A stretch of DNA of 64,000 nucleotides from JAGOEY01 sp017997515. Lineage in GTDB: Bacteria > Pseudomonadota > Gammaproteobacteria > Burkholderiales > Burkholderiaceae_C. The translations under genes and the position numbers were made by a program. The stretch covers positions 1,860,001 to 1,924,000 of the forward strand of contig CP111109.1 in assembly GCA_026314275.1 (NCBI GenBank), read 5' to 3'. Shown here piece by piece: positions 51,737 to 59,705 of this stretch (within the stretch, counting starts at the first letter, position 1; the number at the start of each line of letters is the position of its first letter). The notes beneath the pieces are model-generated. The model worked only from the letters and a program-made list of their open reading frames with translations, ran no database searches and had not been told where the DNA came from.

Positions 51737-52515
51737 GCCTCAACCTCGACCCCCGCCAGCGCGCCATGCTGGAGGCCATGCACATCAAGCTCTGGCAGCC
51801 CGAGCCGGTGGTGGTGCAGGATGCTCCTGAAAAGATAGCTGTGAGCGCACGTCCTGAGGGCGCAGAGAACGGTTTTGGCTCTCAAAATGAAGCTGCGCAG
51901 CTCACCCCCACGCCAGCTGCATCCCGGCCCGCCCGCGCAACACTTACCGCCGCCCCGGCTCCGGCCCCGGCGGCTGCGGCTTTTACGCCCGGGCCCACCG
52001 CCCTGTCCCTGTTGCCGCCCCAGCTGCTCTACACCCATGTGGACCCGTCGCAGACCCCGGCCCCGCTGGGCGCAGGCTGGCTGGTGGTGGCCGAGGCCGA
52101 CGGCAGCACGGGGGCCCACCCGCTGGCCGGAGACGCTGGCCGCCTGCTCGACAACATGCTGCGCGCCCTGCAGCTACAGCGCCACCCGCGTGTGCACCAC
52201 ATGGCGCTGGCGCGCCAGGCCGGGGGGGATGTGTCCGCAGGTGTCGACGTACCCACCACGCTGGCGGCAGCCATCGCCGAACTGCGCCCGACTATGGTGC
52301 TGGTGATGGGCCGCCTCGCCGCCCAGACGCTGCTGCAGCGCCGCGAACCCCTGGGCCAATTGCGTGGCCAGGTGCACACCCTGCACGGTGTGCCCGCTGT
52401 GGTCACGTTTGATGCGCCGTACCTGCTGCGTGCCCAGGCCGACAAGGCGCGCGCGTGGGCCGATTTGTGTCTGGCACTGTCGGTGGTCGAAAAGTCCAGC
52501 GCGCCAGCCTCTTAA
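51733..52515 (+). CDS. Uracil-DNA-glycosylase-like protein, degenerate
   Basis: A 260-aa protein resembling type 4 uracil-DNA glycosylase. Recognisable parts are LAGDAGRLLDNMLRALQLQR, VLVMGRLAAQTLL, LRGQVHTLHGVPAVVTFDAP and YLLRAQADKARAWADLCLA. The usual GEAPG catalytic segment is absent, the HPSYLL motif is changed to DAPYLL, and the iron-sulphur cysteines are not seen. It may thus be an inactive or altered relative. The N-terminal third is a Pro/Ala-rich linker, part of which (51820-51893) matches family B. The gene overlaps rimI (ATGA), a conserved order. Confidence 0.75.
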   Translation: MSLNLDPRQRAMLEAMHIKLWQPEPVVVQDAPEKIAVSARPEGAENGFGSQNEAAQLTPTPAASRPARATLTAAPAPAPAAAAFTPGPTALSLLPPQLLYTHVDPSQTPAPLGAGWLVVAEADGSTGAHPLAGDAGRLLDNMLRALQLQRHPRVHHMALARQAGGDVSAGVDVPTTLAAAIAELRPTMVLVMGRLAAQTLLQRREPLGQLRGQVHTLHGVPAVVTFDAPYLLRAQADKARAWADLCLALSVVEKSSAPAS

Positions 52516-52524
52516 AATCCCGCC

Positions 52525-53349
52525 ATGAACTTTCTGGACATGCTCGCCACAGCCGAGCGCGACAACAGCTCCATGCTGTGTGTGGGGCTGGACCCCGAAC
52601 CCACCCGTTTCCCTGGCCGCTACAAGGGCGACGCGAACAAGATCTACGACTTTTGTGCGCAGATCGTGGACGCCACCGCCGACCTGGTGATTGCCTTCAA
52701 ACCGCAGATCGCCTACTTCGCCGCCCACCGCGCCGAGGGCCAGCTGGAGCGCCTGATGGAGCACATGCGCCGGGTTGCGCCGCAGGTGCCCATCATCCTG
52801 GACGCCAAACGTGGTGACATCGGCTCCACCGCCGAGCAGTACGCACGTGAGGCGTTTGAACGCTACGGTGCCGACGCCGTCACGCTGTCGCCCTTCATGG
52901 GGTTTGACTCGGTGCAGCCCTATCTGAAGTTCGAGGGCAAAGGTGCCTTCCTGCTGTGCCGCACCTCCAACCCCGGCGGTGACGACCTGCAGAACCAGCG
53001 TCTGGGTTCGGTGCCCGGTGAACCGCTGCTGTACGAACACGTGGCCCGCCTGGCGCAAGGTCCGTGGAACCTGAACGGCCAGCTTGGTCTGGTAGTGGGC
53101 GCGACCTACCCCGCAGAGATCGAACGGGTGCGCGAAGTGGCCCCCACACTGCCGCTGCTGATTCCCGGCGTGGGTGCCCAGGGCGGTGACGCCGTGGCCA
53201 CCGTGCGCGCAGGCTGGCGGCCCGGTGCACCGATCATCGTGAACTCGTCACGCGCGGTGTTGTATGCGTCGTCGGGGGACGACTTTGCCGAAGCGGCGCG
53301 GCGCGAAGCGCTGAAAACCCGCGACGTGCTGCACGCCGCGCGGGCGTAA
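52525..53349 (+). CDS. pyrF: Orotidine 5'-phosphate decarboxylase
   Basis: A 274-aa enzyme that makes UMP in pyrimidine synthesis, of the longer family 2 form. The catalytic motif is IILDAKRGDIGSTAEQYA; SMLCVGLDPEP near the N terminus and NPGGDDLQNQ, LGLVVGATYP, IPGVGAQGGD and NSSRAVLYAS are also present. It follows the UDG-like gene by 9 nt, so it may share its transcript. It converges on a thioesterase gene with a 6-nt gap. Confidence 0.95.
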   Translation: MNFLDMLATAERDNSSMLCVGLDPEPTRFPGRYKGDANKIYDFCAQIVDATADLVIAFKPQIAYFAAHRAEGQLERLMEHMRRVAPQVPIILDAKRGDIGSTAEQYAREAFERYGADAVTLSPFMGFDSVQPYLKFEGKGAFLLCRTSNPGGDDLQNQRLGSVPGEPLLYEHVARLAQGPWNLNGQLGLVVGATYPAEIERVREVAPTLPLLIPGVGAQGGDAVATVRAGWRPGAPIIVNSSRAVLYASSGDDFAEAARREALKTRDVLHAARA

Positions 53350-53355
53350 ACGAGG

Positions 53356-53799
53356 TCAGGCAGCTGCTGCGCGTGCCCCGTCCAGATGCGCCTTGGCGCG
53401 CTGCGCCAAGGCAATGTCACCCGGGGTTTCGGGGTTGTAGGGCAGCGCAGGCATTGGGCGGCCGTGGGAGTCCACCGACACAAACACAATCAGGAACTCG
53501 GTGGTTTTCTCCAGCTTGCCGCCCTTCATGTCGCCGCTGCGCACCTCGACCGAAATGTTCATGCTGGTGGTGCCGGTGAAAGCCAGGCGGGCTTCCACCT
53601 CGACCAGGTCACCGATCATGATGGGGCGGTGGAAACGGATGCTGCCCAGGAACACGGTCACGCAATACCGTTTGGACCAGCTGGTGGCGCAGGCGTAACC
53701 GGCCTCGTCAATCCATTTCATGACGGTGCCGCCATGCACCTTGCCGCCAAAGTTGACGGTGCTGGGTTCTGCCAAAAACCGCAGGGTGATGCTGGACAT
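53356..53799 (-). CDS. Hotdog-fold acyl-CoA thioesterase (YciA-like)
   Basis: A 147-aa single-hotdog acyl-CoA thioesterase. The family pattern is NFGGKVHGGTVMKWIDEAGYACA, followed by TVFLGSIRFHRPIMIGDLVEVEARL and the strand with ISVEVRSGD. Such enzymes hydrolyse acyl-CoA and occur as hexamers. The start at 53799 (MSSITLRF) is chosen over an upstream ATG five codons earlier. It lies 36 nt downstream of the EamA transporter gene on the same strand. Confidence 0.9.
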   Translation of the reverse strand: MSSITLRFLAEPSTVNFGGKVHGGTVMKWIDEAGYACATSWSKRYCVTVFLGSIRFHRPIMIGDLVEVEARLAFTGTTSMNISVEVRSGDMKGGKLEKTTEFLIVFVSVDSHGRPMPALPYNPETPGDIALAQRAKAHLDGARAAAA

Positions 53800-53835
53800 G
53801 GGGTGTTCTCTCAAAGGGGGCTGTAGGGGTCGTGA

Positions 53836-54792
53836 TTATTCACGAACCGTGCCAGCCACCACCGGCGGCGCTGGTTTTTCTTCTTTGGTCACCAGCCAGA
53901 TACCCAGGCACACCAGCACCAGCGCGAGTGCGTTCTTCCACTCCAGAAAACTCTCGTTCAGGAACAGCGCCGACAGCAGCGTGCCAAAAATCGGCACCAT
54001 GAAGTTGAACACCGTGACCATGCTCACGCGGTTGTATTTGAGCAAAATGGTCCACAGCGAAAACGCTGCCGACGACAGGATCACCAGGTACACCAGCATG
54101 GCGGTGGACTTGACGTTGAAGCCCGTCAGCGTGCCGCCGGTGGCAAAACCCACCAGCATCAGCGCCACACCACCGATAGCCAACTGGTAACCGGTGAGCA
54201 CCACCGAGTCGATGTTTTGCGACAGCTTCTTGCCGTAGATACTCGCGGCCGACAGCACCAGCGCGGCCATCACCACCGAGCCTTCACCCAGCAAGGTGAA
54301 GTCAAATTCCAGCACTCCGCTGCCAAAGTTGACCACCATCACCCCCACAAAACCCACCACACAGCCCAGCACCTTGTTGTAGCTGAGTCGGTCGTTCTTG
54401 TAGATGAAGTGGGCCAGCAGCACACTGAAGAAGGTGCCGGTGGCATTCATGATCGAACTCTTGACACCCGTGGTGTTGGCTAGCCCGATGTAGAAAAACA
54501 CGTACTGCAGCCCGGTCTGGGTCAGCCCCAGCAGGCTCATCTGGCCCAGCGTGCGGCGGGTGAAGTTGAAGATCGGCTTTTTGTTGAACGACGCAAACAC
54601 CAGCAACAACAGCCCCGCAAAGATAAAGCGGTAACCGGCAAACACCAGCTTCGACGGAATGTCGCCCTGCGCGATGCCAAACAGGGCATAGCCATTTTTG
54701 ATGGCCGGGTAGGCGCTGCCCCAGAGCAGGCAGCACAGGGATGCGATGAGGAAAACGACTTTGCGGTTGGTGAAAAAAGTGCTGCTGTTCAA
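53836..54792 (-). CDS. EamA/DMT-family transporter
   Basis: A membrane protein of about 318 aa with ten hydrophobic helices in two EamA repeats, typical of drug/metabolite exporters. The first repeat begins VVFLIASLCCLLWGSAYPAIK; the second includes SLWTILLKYNRVSMVTVFNFMVPIFGTLLSALFLNES. The start is taken as TTG 54792, which has GGAGAGA upstream; the first ATG, 12 codons earlier, has no clear ribosome site. The lysine-rich composition of its loops differs slightly from its neighbours. The substrate is unknown. Confidence 0.86.
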   Translation of the reverse strand: MNSSTFFTNRKVVFLIASLCCLLWGSAYPAIKNGYALFGIAQGDIPSKLVFAGYRFIFAGLLLLVFASFNKKPIFNFTRRTLGQMSLLGLTQTGLQYVFFYIGLANTTGVKSSIMNATGTFFSVLLAHFIYKNDRLSYNKVLGCVVGFVGVMVVNFGSGVLEFDFTLLGEGSVVMAALVLSAASIYGKKLSQNIDSVVLTGYQLAIGGVALMLVGFATGGTLTGFNVKSTAMLVYLVILSSAAFSLWTILLKYNRVSMVTVFNFMVPIFGTLLSALFLNESFLEWKNALALVLVCLGIWLVTKEEKPAPPVVAGTVRE

Positions 54793-54876
54793 GAGATCTC
54801 TCCGTGCGGGTGCACCGTGGTGGTGCAAACCCGCGCGAGTCTAAGGGGTATGCCCGTTCGGTGCTGGTGGCGGTGT

Positions 54877-56130
54877 TTAGGGTGTTGCAGGCGCACGTAC
54901 CTGCAACATCGCCGCCAGTGTGGCCGCGTCACTCGACTGCTGGAACACCCGCAGGTCAAACTCCGGCAGGATCGCCAGCAGGTGGTCGAAAATGTCGGCC
55001 TGGATACGTTCGTATTCGGCCCAGCGGATGTCGTTGGTGAAGCAATAAATCTCCAGTGGCAGGCCGGTGGATTCAGGCTGCAACTGGCGCACCAGCAGCG
55101 TCATGTCCTGGTGGATGCCGGGGTGTTTGCGCAGGTAGCGGTCCACATAGGCGCGGAAGGTGCCCAGGTTGGTCACCCGGCGCGCGTTCACCGGCGCCAG
55201 CCCGCGTGCGGCCAGGTCGGCGTTCCAGGCGTCCAGCTCCTTCTGGGTGCGGTCCATGTAGTCGTCCAGCAGCACAAACGACTGCATGTGGGTGCATTCC
55301 TCTTCACCCAGAAAACGCACGCTGTGCTGGTCCAGGTACAACGACCGTTTGATACGGCGGCCACCGGCCTCACTCATGCCGCGCCAGTTCTTGAACGAGT
55401 CGCTGATGAGCTTCTTGGTCGGGATGGTGGTGATGGTCTTGTCCCAGTTCTGCACCTTCACCGTGTGCAGCGCAATGTCGATCACGTCGCCATCGGCGTT
55501 TTGCTGCGGCATCTCGATCCAGTCGCCCACCCGCACCATGTCGTTCGAGCTGATCTGCATACTCGCCACCAGCGACAGCAGCGTGTCCTGGAACACCAGC
55601 AGCAGCACCGCCATCATCGCGCCCAGGCCCGACAGCAGGATCAACGGCGAGCGGTCCATCAGCGTGGCCAGGATCAGCACTGCCGCCACTGCGTAGACGA
55701 TGATTTTCAGCAGCTGCAGATACCCCTTGATCGGCTTGCTGTGGGCGTCGGGGCGGCGCTCGTACACCTGGTTGGCCAGGTCCAGCGACTTGCCAATGGC
55801 CAGCGCCAGCGTCAGGACGATAAACGCACTGCAGACGTTGCGCACCACCAGTACCACCTCTTCAGGCAGGTGCGGCACCACCCCCACACCCAGCCACAGC
55901 ACCAGCGCGGGCACCACATTGGCCAGCCGGGGGATCACCTTGAGCTGCGCGTCGGACTCGCGCACCATGTGGCTGGCCTGTATGGCGTGGCGCAGGCCGC
56001 GCAGCAGCACCCGTTTGGTCAGCCAGTTGGCCACCCAGGCCAGCAGCAGCAAGGCCCCGACCATGGTGATGTTGTAGGTCCATGGATAAGGCTCCAGGGT
56101 TTTCTGCAACGTATCCAGTGTTTCGTTCAT
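54877..56130 (-). CDS. MscS-family mechanosensitive channel (YbdG-like)
   Basis: A 417-aa channel protein. About five helices fill residues 15-190, ending in the pore-lining helix (ILLSGLGAMMAVLLLVFQDTLLSLVASMQI). The soluble MscS beta domain follows (RVGDWIEMPQQNADGDVIDIALHTVKVQNWDKTITTIPTKKLIS). Length and the additional C-terminal domain match E. coli YbdG. The start at 56130 (MNETLDTLQ) is chosen. It is divergent from tesB with an approximately 100-nt gap. Confidence 0.9.
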   Translation of the reverse strand: MNETLDTLQKTLEPYPWTYNITMVGALLLLAWVANWLTKRVLLRGLRHAIQASHMVRESDAQLKVIPRLANVVPALVLWLGVGVVPHLPEEVVLVVRNVCSAFIVLTLALAIGKSLDLANQVYERRPDAHSKPIKGYLQLLKIIVYAVAAVLILATLMDRSPLILLSGLGAMMAVLLLVFQDTLLSLVASMQISSNDMVRVGDWIEMPQQNADGDVIDIALHTVKVQNWDKTITTIPTKKLISDSFKNWRGMSEAGGRRIKRSLYLDQHSVRFLGEEECTHMQSFVLLDDYMDRTQKELDAWNADLAARGLAPVNARRVTNLGTFRAYVDRYLRKHPGIHQDMTLLVRQLQPESTGLPLEIYCFTNDIRWAEYERIQADIFDHLLAILPEFDLRVFQQSSDAATLAAMLQVRAPATP

Positions 56131-56228
56131 GACGTCAAAAGTCCTTGTAGGTGGGCCCGCTGTCGCGCAGGAAACGGGGGATTTTCGCAGGCCCCGTACC
56201 ATCACCGCTTGTAATAACCCCGCCCCCC

Positions 56229-57095
56229 ATGACCGAAGCGCATATTTCCACCGCCACCATCACCCGGCTCGTCACCCTGCTGCAACTGGAACCCCTGGGC
56301 ACCGACCATTTCCGGGGTGCCAGCGAAGACATCGGCACCAGCCGCGTGTTTGGCGGCCAGGTGCTGGGCCAGGCCCTGGTGGCCGCGTGCCGCACAGCCA
56401 CCTCGCCCATCCACTCCCTGCACGCGTATTTTTTGCTGCCGGGCGACCACCACCAGCCCATCGACTACCTGGTCGAGCGGGTGCGTGATGGCCGCAGCTT
56501 TGCCACCCGGCGCGTGGTGGCGCAGCAAAAAGGCCGCACCATCTTCACCATGATGGCCTCGTTCCATGCACCCGAGGCCGGCAGTTTCAGCCACCAGCGG
56601 CAGATGCCTGCCGTGCCCCCGCCCGAAGGCCTGCAGACCGAAACTGCGCTGCGCCAGGCCCAGGCCGACCAGCTGCCCGCAGGCTGGCGCGGCGAGAAGC
56701 TGCCACCCATCGAATACCGCATGGTGGACCCGGTCGATTTGCTGCACCCCGCCCCCCGCGCGGCCGACACCCAGCTCTGGCTGCGCGCCTGCGCCGCCGT
56801 GCCCAACGACCCGGTTCTGCACCGCGCCCTGCTGGCCTATGCGTCCGACCACGGCCTGTTGCGCGCCGCGCTGCTGCCGCATGGCCTGAGCTTCATGCAG
56901 CCGAAGTTGAGTGGTGCCAGCCTCGACCACGCCATGTGGTTCCACCGCGACTTCCGTATTGATGACTGGCTGCTGTACAGCATCGACTCCCCCAGCGGTG
57001 GTGGTGCAAGGGCGCTGTGCCGGGGCGAGATCTACACGCGGGATGGCCAGCTGGCCGTGTCGGTGGCGCAAGAGGGCATGCTCCGGGTTATTTGA
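56229..57095 (+). CDS. tesB: Acyl-CoA thioesterase II
   Basis: A 288-aa double-hotdog thioesterase that cleaves medium- and long-chain acyl-CoA to free acid and CoA. Motifs present are FRGASEDIGTSRVFGGQVLGQALVAA, HSLHAYFLLPGD and the catalytic SLDHAMWFHRDFRIDDWLLY, with LPHGLSFMQPK nearby. ATG 56229 is the natural start. A family A repeat begins 2 nt after the stop codon. The neighbouring genes give no pathway clue. Confidence 0.93.
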   Translation: MTEAHISTATITRLVTLLQLEPLGTDHFRGASEDIGTSRVFGGQVLGQALVAACRTATSPIHSLHAYFLLPGDHHQPIDYLVERVRDGRSFATRRVVAQQKGRTIFTMMASFHAPEAGSFSHQRQMPAVPPPEGLQTETALRQAQADQLPAGWRGEKLPPIEYRMVDPVDLLHPAPRAADTQLWLRACAAVPNDPVLHRALLAYASDHGLLRAALLPHGLSFMQPKLSGASLDHAMWFHRDFRIDDWLLYSIDSPSGGGARALCRGEIYTRDGQLAVSVAQEGMLRVI

Positions 57096-57097
57096 CT

Positions 57098-57196
57098 CAC
57101 CCCCAGGCTTCGCGGACTGCGTTCCGCTACTCCTACCCCCTTGCAGGGGGCAACACCTGCGGCCTGGCAGAGCCAGTTCCGCGGTGTTTGCTGGAA
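57098..57196 (+). repeat. Family A repeat, copy 12
   Basis: CACCCCCAGGCTTCGCGGA starts 2 nt after the tesB stop codon, in the same orientation. The large hairpin (57152-57188) has AACACC/GGTGTT, an A-U first pair where other copies have G-C, and CTGGC/GCCAG around AGA. The second stem is CCCCCTTGCAGGGGG. Confidence 0.9.
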
Positions 57197-57239
57197 GGGA
57201 TCGCGCCGTTGCAAGCATTGTGAAAAATAGAAATCCTTC

Positions 57240-59624
57240 GTGACGAATCCTTCTCTCCAGCCTCGCCTGACGCTGCAAACCCTCGGGCGCGGCGACGGCC
57301 TGCTGGGCCTGATGGCGTTTGCCCCGTCGGGTGCACGCGGCCCCAGCGTCACCGTGGCGCAGCTCGACTGGCCGACCGCCCCACCGTCGCCTGTGGAACA
57401 GGCCGCCGCCACACACACCCTGCGCGCCATCGGCCTGCATCCGATACCCCCGGACGCCTGGCAGTGGCGTAGCGCAGACATGGCCCCGCCCGGCGGCCCG
57501 TTCTGGACGCTGGCGCAGGAAGACCACTTTGGCGACTTCTGGGCCGACCAGATTCCGCTGCTGCAGGCTCAGGGCTGGGCGGTGCTGGTGCGGCCCGGTT
57601 TTGCACACCACAGTGTGCCGGTGCAGGCATGGAAAATCGTGGTCAGCCCCGACACCGGCGAGGTGCTGGGCCAGCAGGTCGCGGGGCCGTTGCTGCCGTC
57701 ACCGCCCGCCTTGTCAGGTGGCACCGGTCTGGGCCTGGCGCGGCGGGAGGGCTCCTGGCTGCTGACGCTGGGCGTGGAGGTGGACGGTGAGCTGCTCGAC
57801 CTGGCCCCGATGCTGGCCACCCTGCTCAAACGCGAGCCGCGCTGGCTGCGGGCCGATGCAGTGGCCGCAATTGACGATGAAGAGCTGATCTCGCTGCGCG
57901 CACCGGGTGGCCGCCGCATCGACGCACCCGCTGCGCCACTCAAAGCCATCGTTGTGTCCATGCTCGACCTGCTGACCCAGCCACGGCGAAAAGACGGTAA
58001 GGACGGCCCGTTCCAGCTCGCCCCGTGGGAAGCCTTCCGGCTCGAAGCCCTGCGCCAGAGTCTGTACGAAAGCCACACCGCGCTGGCCGCCCGCGCCGGG
58101 GCCCACGGCGCGTGGCAGCTGCAGGGCGAAGAAGGTTTGCATATATTGGCCCGGCGGCTGCGGGGCAGTGTGCCCGCCCCCGTGGCCGCACCTGCAGGTT
58201 TGCAGATCACGCTGCGCCCGTACCAGCTGGAGGGCCTGGCCTGGCTGCAGTACCTGCGCGAACAGCAGCTTGCCGGCATCCTGGCCGACGACATGGGCCT
58301 GGGCAAAACAGCGCAGACCCTGGCGCACCTGCTGGTGGAGAAAGAAGCCGGGCGGCTGGACGTGCCCGCGCTGGTGGTGGTGCCGACCTCGCTGCTGTTC
58401 AACTGGCAGGCCGAGGCGCAGCGTATGGCCCCGGGCCTGCACGTGCTGGCCTTACACGGCCCGAACCGTGCCGACCACTTCGCGGCGATGCCGCAGGCCG
58501 ACCTGGTGCTGACGACCTTTGCGCTGCTGTGGCGCGACATCCGTGCGCTGGCCGCGCAGCCGTTCCATGTGCTGGTGCTGGACGAAGCGCAGAGTGTGAA
58601 AAACGCCGCCGGCCGTGCGGCCCGCGCCGTGCGCCGCCTGCGCGCCCGGCACCGCCTGGCGCTGACCGGCACACCGCTGGAGAACCACCTGGGTGAGTTG
58701 TGGGCGCAGTTCGACTTTCTGATGCCCGGGTTTCTGGGTGATGTGCGCAGCTTCCAGCGCCACTGGCGCAAACCGATCGAGGTGAACGGCGAAACCCTGC
58801 GCGCCGAGGCGCTGGCCCGGCGCGTGCGCCCGTTTATCCTGCGCCGCCGCAAGGAAGACGTGGCGACCGAGTTGCCACCCGTCACCGAAGTTATCCGCCG
58901 TGTGCCCCTGGCAGGCCAACAGCGCACGCTGTACGAAAGTGTGCGGGTGAGCGCCGACCACCTGGTGCGCCGTGTGCTGGTCAAAAACGGCCTGGCGCGT
59001 TCGCAGATCAGTGTGTTGGGCGCGCTGCTGAAGCTGCGCCAGGTGTGTTGTGACCCGTACCTGGTCAAAGGGCTGAACACCCCCGCCACCATGGAGCGCG
59101 CCAAACTCGCGCTGCTGTGCGAGATGCTGCCCGCGCTGGTGGCCAGCGGGCACCGGGTGCTGGTGTTTTCGCAGTTCACCGAAATGCTGGGCCTGATTGG
59201 CCCGGCGCTGCAGCGGCTGGGGGTGCCGCACCTCGCACTCACCGGCCAGACCCCACCCGCGCAGCGCGGCGACGTGGTGGCGCGCTTCCAGGCGCGGGAG
59301 GTGCCGGTGCTGCTGGCCAGCCTCAAGGCCGGTGGGCTGGGGCTGAACCTGACCGCCGCCGACACCGTGATCCACGTCGACCCGTGGTGGAACCCCGCCG
59401 CCGAGCAGCAGGCCACGGCCCGCGCCCACCGCATCGGCCAGACCCAGCCGGTGTTTGTCTACAAACTCGTCATCGAAGGCAGCATCGAGGAACGTATGCT
59501 GGAGCTGCAGGCGCGTAAGTTGGCGCTGGCGCAAGGCGTGCTGGGCGAGGACACGCTGGGCACGGTGAAGTTCAGCGAAGCCGATCTGGCGGATCTGCTG
59601 GCTCCGCTGGCGGTGGCGGAGTAA
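57240..59624 (+). CDS. SNF2/Rad54-family helicase-like ATPase
   Basis: A 794-aa protein of helicase superfamily 2. The Snf2 ATPase motifs are GILADDMGLGKTAQTLAHLL (Walker A), LVLDEAQSVKN (DEAQ box) and LTGTPLENHLGELWAQFDFL, followed in the C-terminal domain by VLVFSQFTEML, SLKAGGLGLNLTAADTVIH and RAHRIGQTQ. The N-terminal 290 residues are less conserved; many relatives have a SWIM zinc domain there, which I do not see. The start is GTG 57240, with a weak ribosome site. The role is DNA or chromatin-like remodelling, unspecified. A family B repeat follows. Confidence 0.9.
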   Translation: MTNPSLQPRLTLQTLGRGDGLLGLMAFAPSGARGPSVTVAQLDWPTAPPSPVEQAAATHTLRAIGLHPIPPDAWQWRSADMAPPGGPFWTLAQEDHFGDFWADQIPLLQAQGWAVLVRPGFAHHSVPVQAWKIVVSPDTGEVLGQQVAGPLLPSPPALSGGTGLGLARREGSWLLTLGVEVDGELLDLAPMLATLLKREPRWLRADAVAAIDDEELISLRAPGGRRIDAPAAPLKAIVVSMLDLLTQPRRKDGKDGPFQLAPWEAFRLEALRQSLYESHTALAARAGAHGAWQLQGEEGLHILARRLRGSVPAPVAAPAGLQITLRPYQLEGLAWLQYLREQQLAGILADDMGLGKTAQTLAHLLVEKEAGRLDVPALVVVPTSLLFNWQAEAQRMAPGLHVLALHGPNRADHFAAMPQADLVLTTFALLWRDIRALAAQPFHVLVLDEAQSVKNAAGRAARAVRRLRARHRLALTGTPLENHLGELWAQFDFLMPGFLGDVRSFQRHWRKPIEVNGETLRAEALARRVRPFILRRRKEDVATELPPVTEVIRRVPLAGQQRTLYESVRVSADHLVRRVLVKNGLARSQISVLGALLKLRQVCCDPYLVKGLNTPATMERAKLALLCEMLPALVASGHRVLVFSQFTEMLGLIGPALQRLGVPHLALTGQTPPAQRGDVVARFQAREVPVLLASLKAGGLGLNLTAADTVIHVDPWWNPAAEQQATARAHRIGQTQPVFVYKLVIEGSIEERMLELQARKLALAQGVLGEDTLGTVKFSEADLADLLAPLAVAE

Positions 59625-59626
59625 AA

Positions 59627-59700
59627 AGGCTGATTTTAAGCATCAAATAGGCCTCTTGCGCCCGTCTGTAGTGCGCAGTATGCTATGTATTTGGTAGCAA
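59627..59700 (+). repeat. Family B short repeat, after the helicase gene
   Basis: AAGGCTGATTTTAAGCATCA, then AATAGGCCTCTTGCGCCCG and TGCGCAGTATGCTATGTATT, ending GGTAGCAATC. It follows the helicase stop codon by 2 nt. Confidence 0.65.
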
Positions 59701-59705
59701 TCTTT

